A DNA stretch of 64,000 nucleotides, from contig NZ_CP082162.1 of the NCBI RefSeq assembly GCF_023101665.1, positions 537,651 to 601,650 of the forward strand. Reading direction: 5' to 3'. This document shows positions 25,080 to 34,052 of the stretch, piece by piece. Below the pieces are notes generated by a model. That model was not told the DNA's origin. It was given only the letters and a program-made list of their open reading frames with translations, and searched no databases. How positions within the stretch are numbered: position 1 is the stretch's first letter; each line of letters opens with the position of its first letter. This DNA is from Bradyrhizobium sp. 195. Its GTDB lineage: Bacteria > Pseudomonadota > Alphaproteobacteria > Rhizobiales > Xanthobacteraceae. A program made the translations under genes and the position numbers.

Positions 25080-25330
25080 GAATGCCCCCAGTCAGGGAAA
25101 GTCGTATCTTAGCCGAGTTTTCCCGGTCTGGGGATTCAGGCATGTTAATCGGGGGCCTGGGATCTGAGGCGACGGCGCCAGGGCATGCCAATGCAGGACG
25201 GCCAACACGTCCTCTTCCATACTTATTGCAGACATCACGCCGGCTGCACAGTGACCCCGAGCGGCCCCGTTGAAATCGTAGAACTAAAACGCATCTCATC
25301 GATCTCGCCGTAGGGCCGCCTCAGTTAGAT

Positions 25331-25344
25331 TTGAGCTAGATCAA
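25331..25344. promoter_or_regulatory. FixK/FNR-type box
   Basis: TTGAGCTAGATCAA fits the FNR/FixK consensus TTGAT-N4-ATCAA with one mismatch. It lies about 35 bases before an ATG at 25379 and 125 bases before an intrinsic terminator, inside the 650-base gap between 25079 and 25731. Confidence 0.6.
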
Positions 25345-25468
25345 AGTTCCCAAGCGCCCCGGGGCGGACCATCAGGTCATGACCGCCCCCGACAAGCAGA
25401 CTGACGGCAAGGAAACCAGGCCCCAATCTTCGGGAGTTGATCAAGCAGCTACTCCGCAAGATGAATTA
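25345..25468 (+). other. Candidate short transcript below the FixK box
   Basis: About 120 bases between a FixK-like box and a terminator. An ORF from 25379 (MTAPDKQTDGKETRPQSSGV) stays open through the terminator to 25663, which makes it doubtful as a protein in full; only the first 30 codons lie before the stem. A small regulatory RNA is equally possible. The rest of the gap (25500-25730) shows nothing recognisable. Confidence 0.4.
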
Positions 25469-25500
25469 AGGCCGCCTCGGTTGGCGGCCTCTTTCATTTC
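25469..25500 (+). terminator. Intrinsic terminator
   Basis: AGGCCGCC (25469-25476), loop TCGGTT, GGCGGCCT (25483-25490): a perfect eight-base stem followed by CTTTCATTTC. It ends the short unit that begins at the FixK-like box. Confidence 0.7.
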
Positions 25501-25730
25501 AACCCAAGTTGACTTCCGCTGGCCCCCGAGCCGAACAACGGTTCTGCGAGACGAGCACCGCGTGTCCGTAAAGGTTGTAACGGCGGATAAAAAACCGGAT
25601 CACGTTCCGTCCTGCTGGTTTCTCTATGGATTGTGTCAACCCTGCAGCCGCAAGTTTTCATGAGTGTGGAGGAAATGTCGGGGGATGCGCACGTTGATGA
25701 GGCGGCGGGGCTTAGGATGGAGAAACAGCC

Positions 25731-26060
25731 ATGCGATACCTATCTGTGGCATTGCTTGTCGCACTTCCAGTCCTATCGATACCTGCTGCCGGCCAGCAGC
25801 AGGGCGCGACGTCTCAACCCGGTGTCGATCAAAACGTGCAAACTGAAGCCGATAAGGGCATCAAAACCCGCAATTCGGGAGAGTCCGGGTACGTTGGCAA
25901 CCAGGACCGGCCTGGCGCGGCTTCTCATGCACCGGGAGAGACAAGCAATGCGGTCGGGACAACAACCGGTAGCAGTACGTCCGGCAATCAATCAAACATG
26001 AATAGTTCGCAGGCCGACTACGACCTTTCCTTGAAGGATGGCTCTGCGCCAAAGAAATAG
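25731..26060 (+). CDS. Small exported hydrophilic protein, 109 aa
   Basis: A signal peptide (MRYLSVALLVALPVLSIPAAG, cleavage near residue 21) is followed by a Gln/Ser/Gly/Asn-rich disordered mature region. It is of the same general style as the exported protein at 8341-8637. Predicted periplasmic; function unknown. A terminator follows 64 bases after the stop. Confidence 0.7.
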   Translation: MRYLSVALLVALPVLSIPAAGQQQGATSQPGVDQNVQTEADKGIKTRNSGESGYVGNQDRPGAASHAPGETSNAVGTTTGSSTSGNQSNMNSSQADYDLSLKDGSAPKK

Positions 26061-26123
26061 CAGCTTGCGACGACCGCCTGGGAAGAGGAGATCGCGCCGC
26101 GATCTGCCAGCGGCACAAGGAGT

Positions 26124-26160
26124 GAAACCCGCGAGAACGCTAAGCGGGTTTCTTTGTTTG
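26124..26160 (+). terminator. Intrinsic terminator
   Basis: GAAACCCGC (26124-26132) pairs with GCGGGTTTC (26144-26152), loop of 11 bases, followed by TTTGTTTG. It ends the 25731-26060 gene. Confidence 0.7.
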
Positions 26161-26324
26161 CGCAGGCATTGCCGATTTAGGAGAGGTCGGCTCTTGGCCC
26201 TCAACAGACTTCCGCGGTGGCAGGTCGACCGCGGCTCTTTGACCCGAAGCCGACATAGGCTGTGACAAAGGCAAGCCACGTTTCAACCCGTAGGAACGAC
26301 CGCCGTCCGGGAAGATTGAGGGGG

Positions 26325-27130
26325 TGGTCTGTCCTCGCCCAGCGCGGCGGTGTGACATGCGAAGTGCCGAGCGGCCTGTGGATGGTCCCGCCGCGCTGCG
26401 GCGTCTGGATTCCCGGCGGTATGCCCCACAGCAATCGCGTGAGCGGCAACGCCAGCCTGCTGTTTCTCTATGTGGATATGGATGCGAGCGTGCCGCAGGA
26501 ATGCTGCACGCTGTCGATCTCACCGCTGTTGCACGAGCTGATCCATCGGATGGCGACGCTGCCCCGCTCTACGATCCCGACGGCCCGACCGCGCAGATCG
26601 CCGCGGTGCTCCTCAACGAGTTGATCGCCATGCCGACCGAACGCCTGCATCTTCCGATCACGCGGAGCTCGAAACTGCGTATGATCGCCGATGCCTTGAT
26701 GGACAATCCGGCCGACCGCCGGACCGTGGCGGAGTGGGCGCAAGCCGTCGCGCTCGGCGAGCGGACGCTGATGCGCATTGTGCTCGCCGAGACCGGCATA
26801 ACCTTCAGTCGCTGGCGTCAGCAGCTTCAGATCATCGTCGCCATCCAGAAATTGTCTGCTGGCGACACGGTTCAGTCCGTGTCCGGGGCGCTCGGCTACG
26901 AGTCGGTGAGGGCGTTCATCACCATGTTCAAGAAGGCGCTTGGCAAGTCGCCGGCGCGCTACTTCTCCGAGCGCGAGGCCGGCCAGACTGGGCCGGGGGA
27001 AATCTGTCGCGAGACGAACTGCAAGCTTCGCCGGATGCCTGAGGTGCGGGACGCGCTCAATGGACTTTCGCAACGCAGATGGCTGGAGTTAGAGCGCTTC
27101 GTTTCGGACGATCTCGATGCCGAAGCCTGA
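26325..27130 (+). pseudogene. AraC-family regulator, truncated at 5' end and frameshifted
   Basis: The cupin half appears in one frame (LAQRGGVTCEVPSGLWMVPP, then GVWIPGGMPHSN) up to RMATLP. The rest appears one base over (PLYDPDGPTAQIAAVLL, then the HTH stretch SKLRMIADALMDNP ... WAQAVALGERTLMRIVLAE and LGYESVRAFITMFKKALGKS). A lost C near 26563 explains the shift. About 50 codons of the cupin start are missing. The closest relative in the window is the intact AraC gene at 40950. The 3' end overlaps the ribBA stop on the other strand. Confidence 0.8.
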
Positions 27131-28165
27131 CAGTCCCTTGAAGTGATGCGTCGACGACGTGAGGTGACGGATGGAGCTGATCTTGAGATCCCGCAGGATC
27201 TGGGCGCCGACGCCGATCTCGCGCCATTGCCGATTGCGGTCGTCTTCGCGCGAACCGATCGGGCCTAGCGGCGCAGGCGGAACGCCCGCCGCGCCGTCGC
27301 GCAGATAGACGAGCACGCCGCTGCCATTATCCTTGAAGCGTTGCAGAATGACGTTCATCTTGGCCTGTTCCTGACCCGAGAACAAATCGCGCAAGATGTT
27401 TGGTTTGTAGAAGCGCGTGAGGACGTTGGTGCCGTCGCCCAGTTCTCCGTAGATATAGGCGACGTGATGAATGTGGTCGAACGGCGAGCGATACGAATAG
27501 CCCTGGAGCGGGCCGATCGGGCTCTCCGCCGTGACGCTCGAGACGCGCTCGATCAGTGTCTCGCGGGCCTGCCGGAAGCTGATGAGGTCAGCGATGGTGA
27601 CCTGTTTCAGCTTGTGCTTGTCGGCGAACGCCGCGACTTGCGGACCCTTCATCACCGAGCCATCGTCGTTCATCAGTTCGCTGATGACACCGACCGGCTC
27701 GAGACCTGCCAGTCTGCACAGGTCGACGGCGGCCTCGGTGTGACCCGAGCGCATGAGTACGCCCCCCTCCTTTGCGATCAGAGGGAAGACGTGTCCCGGC
27801 CGGCAAAAATCGCCGGCGCCAGCGTTGGGGTTGGCGAGTGCACGGCAGCACGAGGCCCGCTCTTCGGCCGAGATGCCCGTTCCTTTATCCGGCCGGTAGT
27901 CCACCGACACGGTGAACGCCGTCGTGTGAGCCGAGTCGTTGTTGAGAACCATCGGGTCAAGCCGCAGGCGTCTCGCGCCTTCGAGGGTAATCGGAGCGCA
28001 GACGATTCCCGATGTATGGCGGATGATGAAGGCCATCTTCTCAGCCGTACACCGCGAGGCGGCGGCGACGAGGTCGCCTTCGCCCTCGCGATCGTCGTCG
28101 TCGGTGACCACGACGATTTCGCCGTCGGCGAACGTCTGCAGGGCCGCTTCGATTGATGCCATCAT
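27089..28165 (-). CDS. ribB: 3,4-dihydroxy-2-butanone-4-phosphate synthase (RibB) with inactive RibA-like half
   Basis: 358 aa. RibB domain (residues 1-205): DDDDREGEGDLVAAA, the RHTSGIVCAP stretch, and GHTEAAVDLCRLAG supply the metal and phosphate sites for making the riboflavin precursor from ribulose 5-phosphate. The C-terminal 150 residues align with GTP cyclohydrolase II but lack its zinc cysteines; where HSECLTGD and CDCG would be, the protein reads RFYKPNILRDLFSGQEQ. It is therefore probably a RibB enzyme with a structural tail. It lies downstream of an Lrp regulator and near a flavin reductase and a flavin monooxygenase, so extra flavin supply for the pathway is a sensible guess. Confidence 0.9.
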   Translation of the reverse strand: MMASIEAALQTFADGEIVVVTDDDDREGEGDLVAAASRCTAEKMAFIIRHTSGIVCAPITLEGARRLRLDPMVLNNDSAHTTAFTVSVDYRPDKGTGISAEERASCCRALANPNAGAGDFCRPGHVFPLIAKEGGVLMRSGHTEAAVDLCRLAGLEPVGVISELMNDDGSVMKGPQVAAFADKHKLKQVTIADLISFRQARETLIERVSSVTAESPIGPLQGYSYRSPFDHIHHVAYIYGELGDGTNVLTRFYKPNILRDLFSGQEQAKMNVILQRFKDNGSGVLVYLRDGAAGVPPAPLGPIGSREDDRNRQWREIGVGAQILRDLKISSIRHLTSSTHHFKGLSGFGIEIVRNEAL

Positions 28166-28301
28166 CTCGGTCGCTCTGCTCGTTGGAGCCCACGTGTGCT
28201 CGCGTTGGGTCGTGTGCGGATTGTCAGGCTACCGCTCGAGCACACTGCCGATCTTGACTTCACCATTATTGCCAGCTGGCCGGAGCCCATGGCGGGGCGC
28301 C

Positions 28302-28925
28302 TCATAGTCTTTCCACGTTGTAGCTGGGACAATTGGTGTCGAGCCCGATCGGCGCGTCGGACAGCAAAGGACCAGCTGCGTCGTATCGGTGCCTTGGGGA
28401 GCGCTCCAGAGGGCGCGAGGGGTTGGCGCAAGCCTTCACGGTGACCGGCCGATTGGTGTCGATCGGCAGCACCGTCTTGTGCGAAATGCGCTTGAGGGCC
28501 AGATTTGATCGAATGCTGCTGACGCCGGGGATACGGGATAGTTTGTTGACGATGAGGTCTTCGAGATCTTCGATGTCGGCCGCCATGACGCGGAGCATGT
28601 AGTCGCTCTCACCGGTCATCAGATAGCATTCCATCACCTGGGCCAGCCGGTCGATGGATCGAGTGAAACTCTCGAGTGACGTCTGGATCTGCTTTTCCAA
28701 CTTGATCTGGATGAAAGCCGTCACACCAATGCCAAGTACGGCGGGATCGAGAAGGGCGATCCGTCGATCGATCACGCCGAGTTTTTCGAGTGTTCTGACG
28801 CGAGCCAGACACGGCGACGGCGAGAGATTGACGCGTGATGCGAGCTCGACATTGGTCAAGCTCGCGTTCTGCTGGAGCTCGTTGAGGATCTTGATATCTA
28901 TTCTGTCGAGAGAGGTTGTCGACAT
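28302..28925 (-). CDS. Lrp/AsnC family regulator
   Basis: 207 aa, against about 150-165 usual. An N-terminal winged helix (DRIDIKILNELQQNASLTNV, SPSPCLARVRTLE) precedes the RAM ligand domain (FIQIKLEKQ ... YLMTGESDYMLRVMA ... SNLALKRI). A basic tail of about 45 residues after KTVLPI looks non-homologous and may be a read-on extension. Lrp-type proteins often sense amino acids. It is likely cotranscribed with ribB (137-base gap) and sits divergent from the VOC/flavin reductase genes. Confidence 0.88.
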   Translation of the reverse strand: MSTTSLDRIDIKILNELQQNASLTNVELASRVNLSPSPCLARVRTLEKLGVIDRRIALLDPAVLGIGVTAFIQIKLEKQIQTSLESFTRSIDRLAQVMECYLMTGESDYMLRVMAADIEDLEDLIVNKLSRIPGVSSIRSNLALKRISHKTVLPIDTNRPVTVKACANPSRPLERSPRHRYDAAGPLLSDAPIGLDTNCPSYNVERL

Positions 28926-29546
28926 CAGGTGTCTCCCAAATCTGGCAGTCTTCTTGCTGCGCTTATCACCATCGTTTGCGGGATGATGACAATCGCGTGG
29001 TAAAGGCTAACCGCAATTGCGCTTGCGGGATTTCGACAAATCGCCGACTTGTATCGAAAAACCGTCAACCTTCGGATTGTGCATTGCGATCAGAGTGTTA
29101 GTTGCCTAATTTCGATACCTTGTTTGCACATGCGATAAGCAGGCCGATGTTGATCCAACGGATCGATCACGAGGTAACGGCCGGCGCTTCATGGAGTGGC
29201 TCCCCCTAGCACTTGACGGGATGTGCAGCAGAGCTTCGGTGTCGAGCGTGTAACTCTGCGGCCCTGTTTCGTACGACCGCCTGTTGCCGCGCGTGGCCGT
29301 GGTCGCACGTCGCTGATCACACCGCCGGCGTTGCGCGAGACAGGTTCGGCAGGAACGACAGTTCACCCTCGACAACTAGAAAATGGCAAAGATCGGCCGG
29401 ATGCAGAGCTGGATCAAGCGACCCGACAAGTCGTTACAGCATAAAATGCTGATGAAGCTTCTGCGACACGCGTTGTTCAAGCAGTAATGCTGAGAGGCTC
29501 GGGCGAGTATCCACCCACGATCGCACTTGGGTAGCGACGGTTTGGA
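28926..29546. other. Long intergenic region with a 9-base inverted repeat
   Basis: 620 bases between the divergent Lrp and VOC genes. GTATCGAAA (29051-29059) and TTTCGATAC (29110-29118) form an inverted pair 50 bases apart, upstream of lrp, and could be Lrp-type operator half-sites. Otherwise I see only the very short ORF at 29383. Confidence 0.45.
29383..29487 (+). CDS. Possible 34-residue basic peptide
   Basis: ATG at 29383, stop at 29485-29487. It is Lys/Met/Leu-rich, MAKIGRMQSWIKRPDKSLQH followed by a hydrophobic basic helix. It has no clear Shine-Dalgarno and moderate codon bias. It may be chance. Confidence 0.25.
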   Translation: MAKIGRMQSWIKRPDKSLQHKMLMKLLRHALFKQ

Positions 29547-29900
29547 TTGTCGAGCGTGAAACTGAAGCAAGTCTATCTGACAGCGAACGATCCTGGATGC
29601 CTAGCCGAGTTCTACGAAGGCTTGGGTCTGAAGGTGCGCTTCGCTGATCCCGGCAAGTGGATTCAGTTCGTGAGCGATCCGGCTGCGTTCTGCGTCGCCG
29701 GCCCGACGGAGTCCGCGGCGGAACAGCTCAAGGATGCCGTTCTCGTCTTCGATGTCGACAACCTCGATGCCGCCATGGCGCGTGCCGCAGCCATGGGTGC
29801 GCAAGTCGGCGCGGTTCGGGACATGGCCAGTCACGGCCGTACGGTGAAGGTGCGGGATCCGGGCGGCAACGTCATCCAGTTCTACCAAGCTGCCGGATAG
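29547..29900 (+). CDS. VOC (glyoxalase-fold) family protein
   Basis: A product of about 117 aa from a TTG at 29547, or 114 from a GTG at 29556. It is one VOC unit with paired beta-alpha-beta modules: QVYLTANDPGCLAEFYEGLG at the start and RTVKVRDPGGNVIQFYQ at the end. The metal-binding Glu expected near the end is Gln (VIQFYQ), so it may not be a classical metal enzyme. Possible roles are resistance, binding or an isomerase. It is the first gene of the plus-strand catabolic series. Confidence 0.8.
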   Translation: MSSVKLKQVYLTANDPGCLAEFYEGLGLKVRFADPGKWIQFVSDPAAFCVAGPTESAAEQLKDAVLVFDVDNLDAAMARAAAMGAQVGAVRDMASHGRTVKVRDPGGNVIQFYQAAG

Positions 29901-29969
29901 CTCGGACGTTCACCGCGGCAGCGGTGCATGCCCGGACTCACAACCAGACAAATAGGGCGCATCCATCCC

Positions 29970-30515
29970 ATGAATCCAAGAGTCGTAGCCAAGTCGTCCG
30001 CAACACCGCCGCTGTCCGAACCGAGCCCACTCGATGCCGCAGCATTCCGCGCTGCGATGCGCCACGTGCCGGGCACCGTGTCGATCGTCACGACAGGCCG
30101 GGCGCCGAACCGCCATGGTCTGACACTGACGGCGGGCTGCTCGCTGTCGGCGGCTCCGCCCAGCGTGCTGATTTGCGTCAATCGATCTGCCGGTGCGCAC
30201 GAGACCATTCTCAGCAGTGGGTCGTTCTGCTGGAATATTCTGGGGGTCGAGCATCGCGATCTGGCGCGCAAGTTTTCCGGACAGGACGGTAGCAAGGGCG
30301 ATATCCGCTTCGGTGACGGTTTGTGGTGCGATCTCAAAACCGGAGCACCAAGCCTGGTCGGCGCGGTCTGCAGCTTCGATTGCCGCGTGGTGAATGCTTA
30401 CAGCGACAGTAGTCACACCATTTTCACCGGAGAGGTTGTGGCTCAGACGACGAGAGCCGGATGTGAGTCGCTCGTCTACATCGACGGATGTTTCGCCGCG
30501 CCAAAGGCGGTTTGA
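29970..30515 (+). CDS. Flavin reductase family protein
   Basis: 181 aa from the ATG at 29970. The FMN-binding split-barrel is seen in AAAFRAAMRHVPGTVSIVTT (about residues 21-42), SVLICVNRSAGAHETI and FCWNILG. Such short proteins make reduced FMN for two-component monooxygenases. The obvious partner is the luciferase-like monooxygenase at 35781. An ATG at 29928 would add 14 residues without support. Confidence 0.9.
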   Translation: MNPRVVAKSSATPPLSEPSPLDAAAFRAAMRHVPGTVSIVTTGRAPNRHGLTLTAGCSLSAAPPSVLICVNRSAGAHETILSSGSFCWNILGVEHRDLARKFSGQDGSKGDIRFGDGLWCDLKTGAPSLVGAVCSFDCRVVNAYSDSSHTIFTGEVVAQTTRAGCESLVYIDGCFAAPKAV

Positions 30516-30628
30516 ACACAGGACGACTTCCGACGCCGCTACGTTTCCGCTACAGCCAAGATGGTACCGATCAGCATGCAAGGAAGACGAAGACTTTCCA
30601 TCGCGCATCCATCAGCGGTCGGTCGCTG

Positions 30629-31498
30629 ATGCTGTCGCTCTGGCTCAATGTAATCGCCGGCGGGGTGCTCGTCGGGCTGGTCTACGGGCTCGTCGCGCTC
30701 GGTCTCACGATCATCTTCGGCGTCATGCGCGTGGTCAATTTCGCTCATGGCGAGATGGTCGTGTTCGGGATCTACATCGGATACTGGACCGTTCGAATCT
30801 GGGACGTCCCGATCGTTTTAGCCGCCGCGATCGCTGCGGTCGTCATGTTCGTGTTCGGCTATCTGCTGGAGACGCTCGTCGTAAAGCGGTTCGTCAATCG
30901 GCCGCATCACTATCAGTTCATCGTCTTCATCGGCCTCTCGCTGCTTTTCAGCGGCGTATTGCTGATGTCGTTCGGTCCGGATCCGCGGCCGACGGCGTCT
31001 CAGCTGTCCTTCCAGACCGTGAGCGTGGGACCGCTCACCTTGGATTGGGCCCGCATCCAGGCGGCCGCTACGGCCGGACTGCTGATCGCCGCACTGGGAG
31101 CCTATCTGAAGTACTCCGCATTCGGCCGATCGCTGCGGGGCGCCGCCAATAATCGACTGGGCGGACTGGTGGTCGGGCTGAATATCCCTCGGATCTATGC
31201 GGTGACCTTTGGCATCGGAACCGCCTGCGCTGGCGTCGCCGGCGCATTGATCTCGCCGCTGTTCGATGCGCAGCCCTATCTCGCCGTCGACTTCACGCTG
31301 CTGGCCTTCGTGACGGTGATCGTCGGCGGTCTCGGCAGCTTCGGCGGCGCTCTTCTGGGCGGTCTGACGATCGGGGTCGCCGAAGCGATCGCGGCCTTGA
31401 TGTTCACGCCGTCGATGAAAACAGCACTCCCTTACGCGCTCCTGATCATCATCCTGATTTTCCGTCCGAGGGGGTTTTTCGGTGCAAAGGACATCTGA
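30629..31498 (+). CDS. livH: Branched-chain-type ABC transporter permease LivH
   Basis: 289 aa from the ATG at 30629. Hydrophobic throughout, with the LivH hallmarks GLVYGLVALGLTIIFGVMRV near the start, and GSFGGALLGGLTIGVAEA near the end. It forms the membrane channel with LivM. These importers take amino acids, but in alphaproteobacteria many carry aromatic or other organic acids. It overlaps livM by 17 bases. Confidence 0.93.
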   Translation: MLSLWLNVIAGGVLVGLVYGLVALGLTIIFGVMRVVNFAHGEMVVFGIYIGYWTVRIWDVPIVLAAAIAAVVMFVFGYLLETLVVKRFVNRPHHYQFIVFIGLSLLFSGVLLMSFGPDPRPTASQLSFQTVSVGPLTLDWARIQAAATAGLLIAALGAYLKYSAFGRSLRGAANNRLGGLVVGLNIPRIYAVTFGIGTACAGVAGALISPLFDAQPYLAVDFTLLAFVTVIVGGLGSFGGALLGGLTIGVAEAIAALMFTPSMKTALPYALLIIILIFRPRGFFGAKDI

Positions 31499-32513
31499 TC
31501 AAGCCAGCGACAGCAAGCGTTGGGGCGCCGGCGCTCTGGTCTTCGGGGCCCTGGCCGTGGTGGGTGGCATTTCCAACGCCTACGTCATCTCGGTTCTGAC
31601 GATCGTCCTGTTGTTCACCTTCATGGGACAATCGTGGAACCTGATGCTCGGGATCGGCGGGCAGCTATCCATCGGTCACGCGCTATTCGTTGGAATCGGT
31701 GCGTATGCGGTGGCGATCCTGAACATCAAGTACGGCGTCACCCCGTGGATCGGTCTGCTGCTGGGCGCGGTGATTGCGGGCTTCGTCGGCGCGGTGCTGG
31801 CGTGGCTGAGCTTCCGCTTCGAGGTCCGTGGCATCTATTTCGCGCTGCTCACGATCGCAGCCGCCGAATTCGCCCGGATCATGTTCGGCGGGTGGGACTA
31901 TGTCGGCGGCATGCAGGGCCTGTTCTACCAGGCGCCGAGCGGCGCGATGGACCTCGGGATGCTCCGCGGTGACGCGCGGTTCTACTACTTCGTCGCGCTC
32001 GCGCTTGCGGCCATCGGCGTCGCGGGAACGGAGCTGATCTCGCGGTCCTATTGGGGCTACGTCTGGCGGGCGATGCGGGATGACGACGAGGCCGCCCGCG
32101 CGCTGGGGGTGCGGACGTTTCGCCACAAGGTGCTGGTGGTCTCGATATCGGCCGCGACGGCCGCGATCGGCGGCGGCGTGCTGGGCCTCGTGCAGGGCGC
32201 GATCTTTCCGGATTCGATCATGGGCATGGCGATCTCGGTCGACGTACTGATCGGCCCCGTGGTCGGCGGATTGGGCACTGCGTTCGGCCCGCTGGTCGGC
32301 TCGATGGCCGCGATCCCGCTGCATCACGCCATGGGGGCTCTCGGCGACAGCCTGGGGCTCCCCGGACTGAACAGCGTCGCCTACGGGGCGGTGCTGATCC
32401 TGGTCGTGTGGCTTCTGCCCGACGGCATCTGGCCGGCGATCGTCCGGCTCTACGGGGCGATCCAGCTGCCGGCGGGCGGCCGGATCTCACAACTGCGGAA
32501 GGTCGAGGAATGA
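31482..32513 (+). CDS. livM: Branched-chain-type ABC transporter permease LivM
   Basis: 343 aa from a GTG at 31482, inside livH. Typical LivM features are GQLSIGHALFVGIGAYAVAI, RGIYFALLTIAAAEFARIMF in two parts, and the cytoplasmic coupling helix SYWGYVWRAMRDDDEAARALG (part). The overlap with livG (ATGA) marks tight coupling. Confidence 0.93.
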   Translation: MQRTSDQASDSKRWGAGALVFGALAVVGGISNAYVISVLTIVLLFTFMGQSWNLMLGIGGQLSIGHALFVGIGAYAVAILNIKYGVTPWIGLLLGAVIAGFVGAVLAWLSFRFEVRGIYFALLTIAAAEFARIMFGGWDYVGGMQGLFYQAPSGAMDLGMLRGDARFYYFVALALAAIGVAGTELISRSYWGYVWRAMRDDDEAARALGVRTFRHKVLVVSISAATAAIGGGVLGLVQGAIFPDSIMGMAISVDVLIGPVVGGLGTAFGPLVGSMAAIPLHHAMGALGDSLGLPGLNSVAYGAVLILVVWLLPDGIWPAIVRLYGAIQLPAGGRISQLRKVEE

Positions 32514-33235
32514 CCGCGCTGCTCGAAGTGAAGAACCTGACCAAAGCGTTCGTTGGATTGGTCGCGGTCAATGACGTCAGCTTCTCACTGCAGGCAGGCC
32601 GCATCACCGCCCTAATCGGGCCGAACGGCGCTGGCAAGACCACCTGCTTCAATCTCGTCGCCGGGGCGCTGAGACCGACCGCCGGGCAGGTGCTGTTCGA
32701 GGGGCGTTCGCTCGAGCGCGAGCCGCCCGAAGCGGTGTGCCGCATGGGCATTGCGCGCACCTTCCAAATCGTCCGGCCGATGAAAGATATGTCGGTGCTC
32801 GAGAATGCCATGGTGGGCGCCTTCAGCTGGACGACCAACATCAAGGAGGCGCGGGACAAGGCGTACGGGTCGCTCGAACATGTCGGGCTCGCCGGCAAGG
32901 CGAATGCCCGGACGGATCAGTTGACGTTGCCCGATCGCAAGATGCTGGAGATGGCGAAGGCGCTCTCGACCCGCCCCAAGCTGCTGCTGCTCGACGAAGT
33001 GATGGCGGGGCTGCGTCCGACCGAAGCGGCCGGCGTCGTCGACGTGCTGCACAGGCTCGCCGAGGGCGGACTGACGATCCTGCTGGTCGAGCACGTGATG
33101 CGGATCGTAATGGAGGTGGCGTCGACCGTTGTGGTGCTCCACCACGGCGCCAAGATCGCCGAGGGCAAGCCGTCAGAGGTGGTGGCGGATCCTGCGGTGC
33201 TGGAAAGTTATCTGGGAGCCGGCTTCCATGCCTGA
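32510..33235 (+). CDS. livG: ABC transporter ATPase LivG
   Basis: 241 aa from the ATG at 32510. Walker A GPNGAGKT at residues 37-44, the LivG-type RTFQIVRPMKDMSVLENAMV segment, and Walker B LLLLDEVMAGL. The signature region reads LTLPDRKMLEMAKAL, a weak form of the LSGGQ motif that is usual for LivG. It energises uptake together with LivF. Confidence 0.93.
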   Translation: MTALLEVKNLTKAFVGLVAVNDVSFSLQAGRITALIGPNGAGKTTCFNLVAGALRPTAGQVLFEGRSLEREPPEAVCRMGIARTFQIVRPMKDMSVLENAMVGAFSWTTNIKEARDKAYGSLEHVGLAGKANARTDQLTLPDRKMLEMAKALSTRPKLLLLDEVMAGLRPTEAAGVVDVLHRLAEGGLTILLVEHVMRIVMEVASTVVVLHHGAKIAEGKPSEVVADPAVLESYLGAGFHA

Positions 33236-33947
33236 CGACGCGCTTCTCGCCATCGACGACCTGTGCGTGGCCTATGACGGCTCCAATGCGCTGAACGGCG
33301 TGTCGCTCCGCATCGGCAAGGGTGAACTGATCTGCGTGGTCGGCGCCAACGGCGCCGGCAAGACCTCTCTGATCCGATCAATCGCCGGGATCGTGCCGTC
33401 GTCGCGCGGTTCCGTCAGGATCAACGGAGCCGAAATCTCGCGACGACCGCCGTGGGACATCTGCGAAATGGGCATCGCTCAGGTCCCCGAGGGCCGCCAG
33501 ATCTTCGGTGCGCTCTCTGTCGAGGACAATCTGCTGATCGGAGGCTCGCTGAAGCGGGCCAGGCACGACCGGGCAAACACGCTTGATTCCGTCTATCAGC
33601 TGTTCGGGCGACTTCGCGAGCGCCGCGACCAGCTCGCCGGCACGCTGTCCGGCGGCGAGCAACAGATGCTCGCGATCGGCCGGGCGATCATGTCGAAGCC
33701 AGAAATCGTGATGTTCGACGAGCCGTCGATCGGGCTGTCGCCGGCGCTGACCGACGTGATGTTCGGCGTCGTCAAATCCCTCAACGAGCAGGGCATCACG
33801 GTCCTTCTCGTCGAGCAGAATGTCGCCAAGTCGCTCGCGCTGAGCAGCCGCGGCTATGTGCTCGAGAACGGCTCCGTGGTGTTGCACGGATCGAGCCGCG
33901 ATCTGCTCGAGAACCCCGATGTCCAGCGCGCCTATCTGGGATTGTGA
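33228..33947 (+). CDS. livF: ABC transporter ATPase LivF
   Basis: 239 aa from the ATG at 33228, overlapping livG by eight bases. Walker A GANGAGKT (39-46), the LivF-specific AQVPEGRQIFGALSVEDNL stretch, signature LSGGEQ (140-145), and Walker B VMFDEP (161-166). It completes the importer, whose binding protein is encoded apart at 39654. Confidence 0.94.
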   Translation: MPDDALLAIDDLCVAYDGSNALNGVSLRIGKGELICVVGANGAGKTSLIRSIAGIVPSSRGSVRINGAEISRRPPWDICEMGIAQVPEGRQIFGALSVEDNLLIGGSLKRARHDRANTLDSVYQLFGRLRERRDQLAGTLSGGEQQMLAIGRAIMSKPEIVMFDEPSIGLSPALTDVMFGVVKSLNEQGITVLLVEQNVAKSLALSSRGYVLENGSVVLHGSSRDLLENPDVQRAYLGL

Positions 33948-34052
33948 GGCGCGCCGACTCGGCGAGGCGTCGGGCGTTGCGGCTCTCGTCGCGCCGCCGT
34001 TTGGTCCACCACTCCCCGGCTGTTGCAGCCGCCTCTTGCTTGGGTCTCACTT

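Noticed and set aside
25379..25663. 94-codon ORF downstream of the FixK-like box
   Set aside because: It runs straight through a perfect intrinsic terminator and its later half has no coding bias. Kept only as part of a candidate short transcript.
26140..26523. Minus-strand ORF reading through the AraC remnant
   Set aside because: Its product is Arg/Ser/Pro-rich and the opposite strand encodes readable AraC sequence. It is a shadow, and a possible dispersed intergenic repeat there could not be confirmed.
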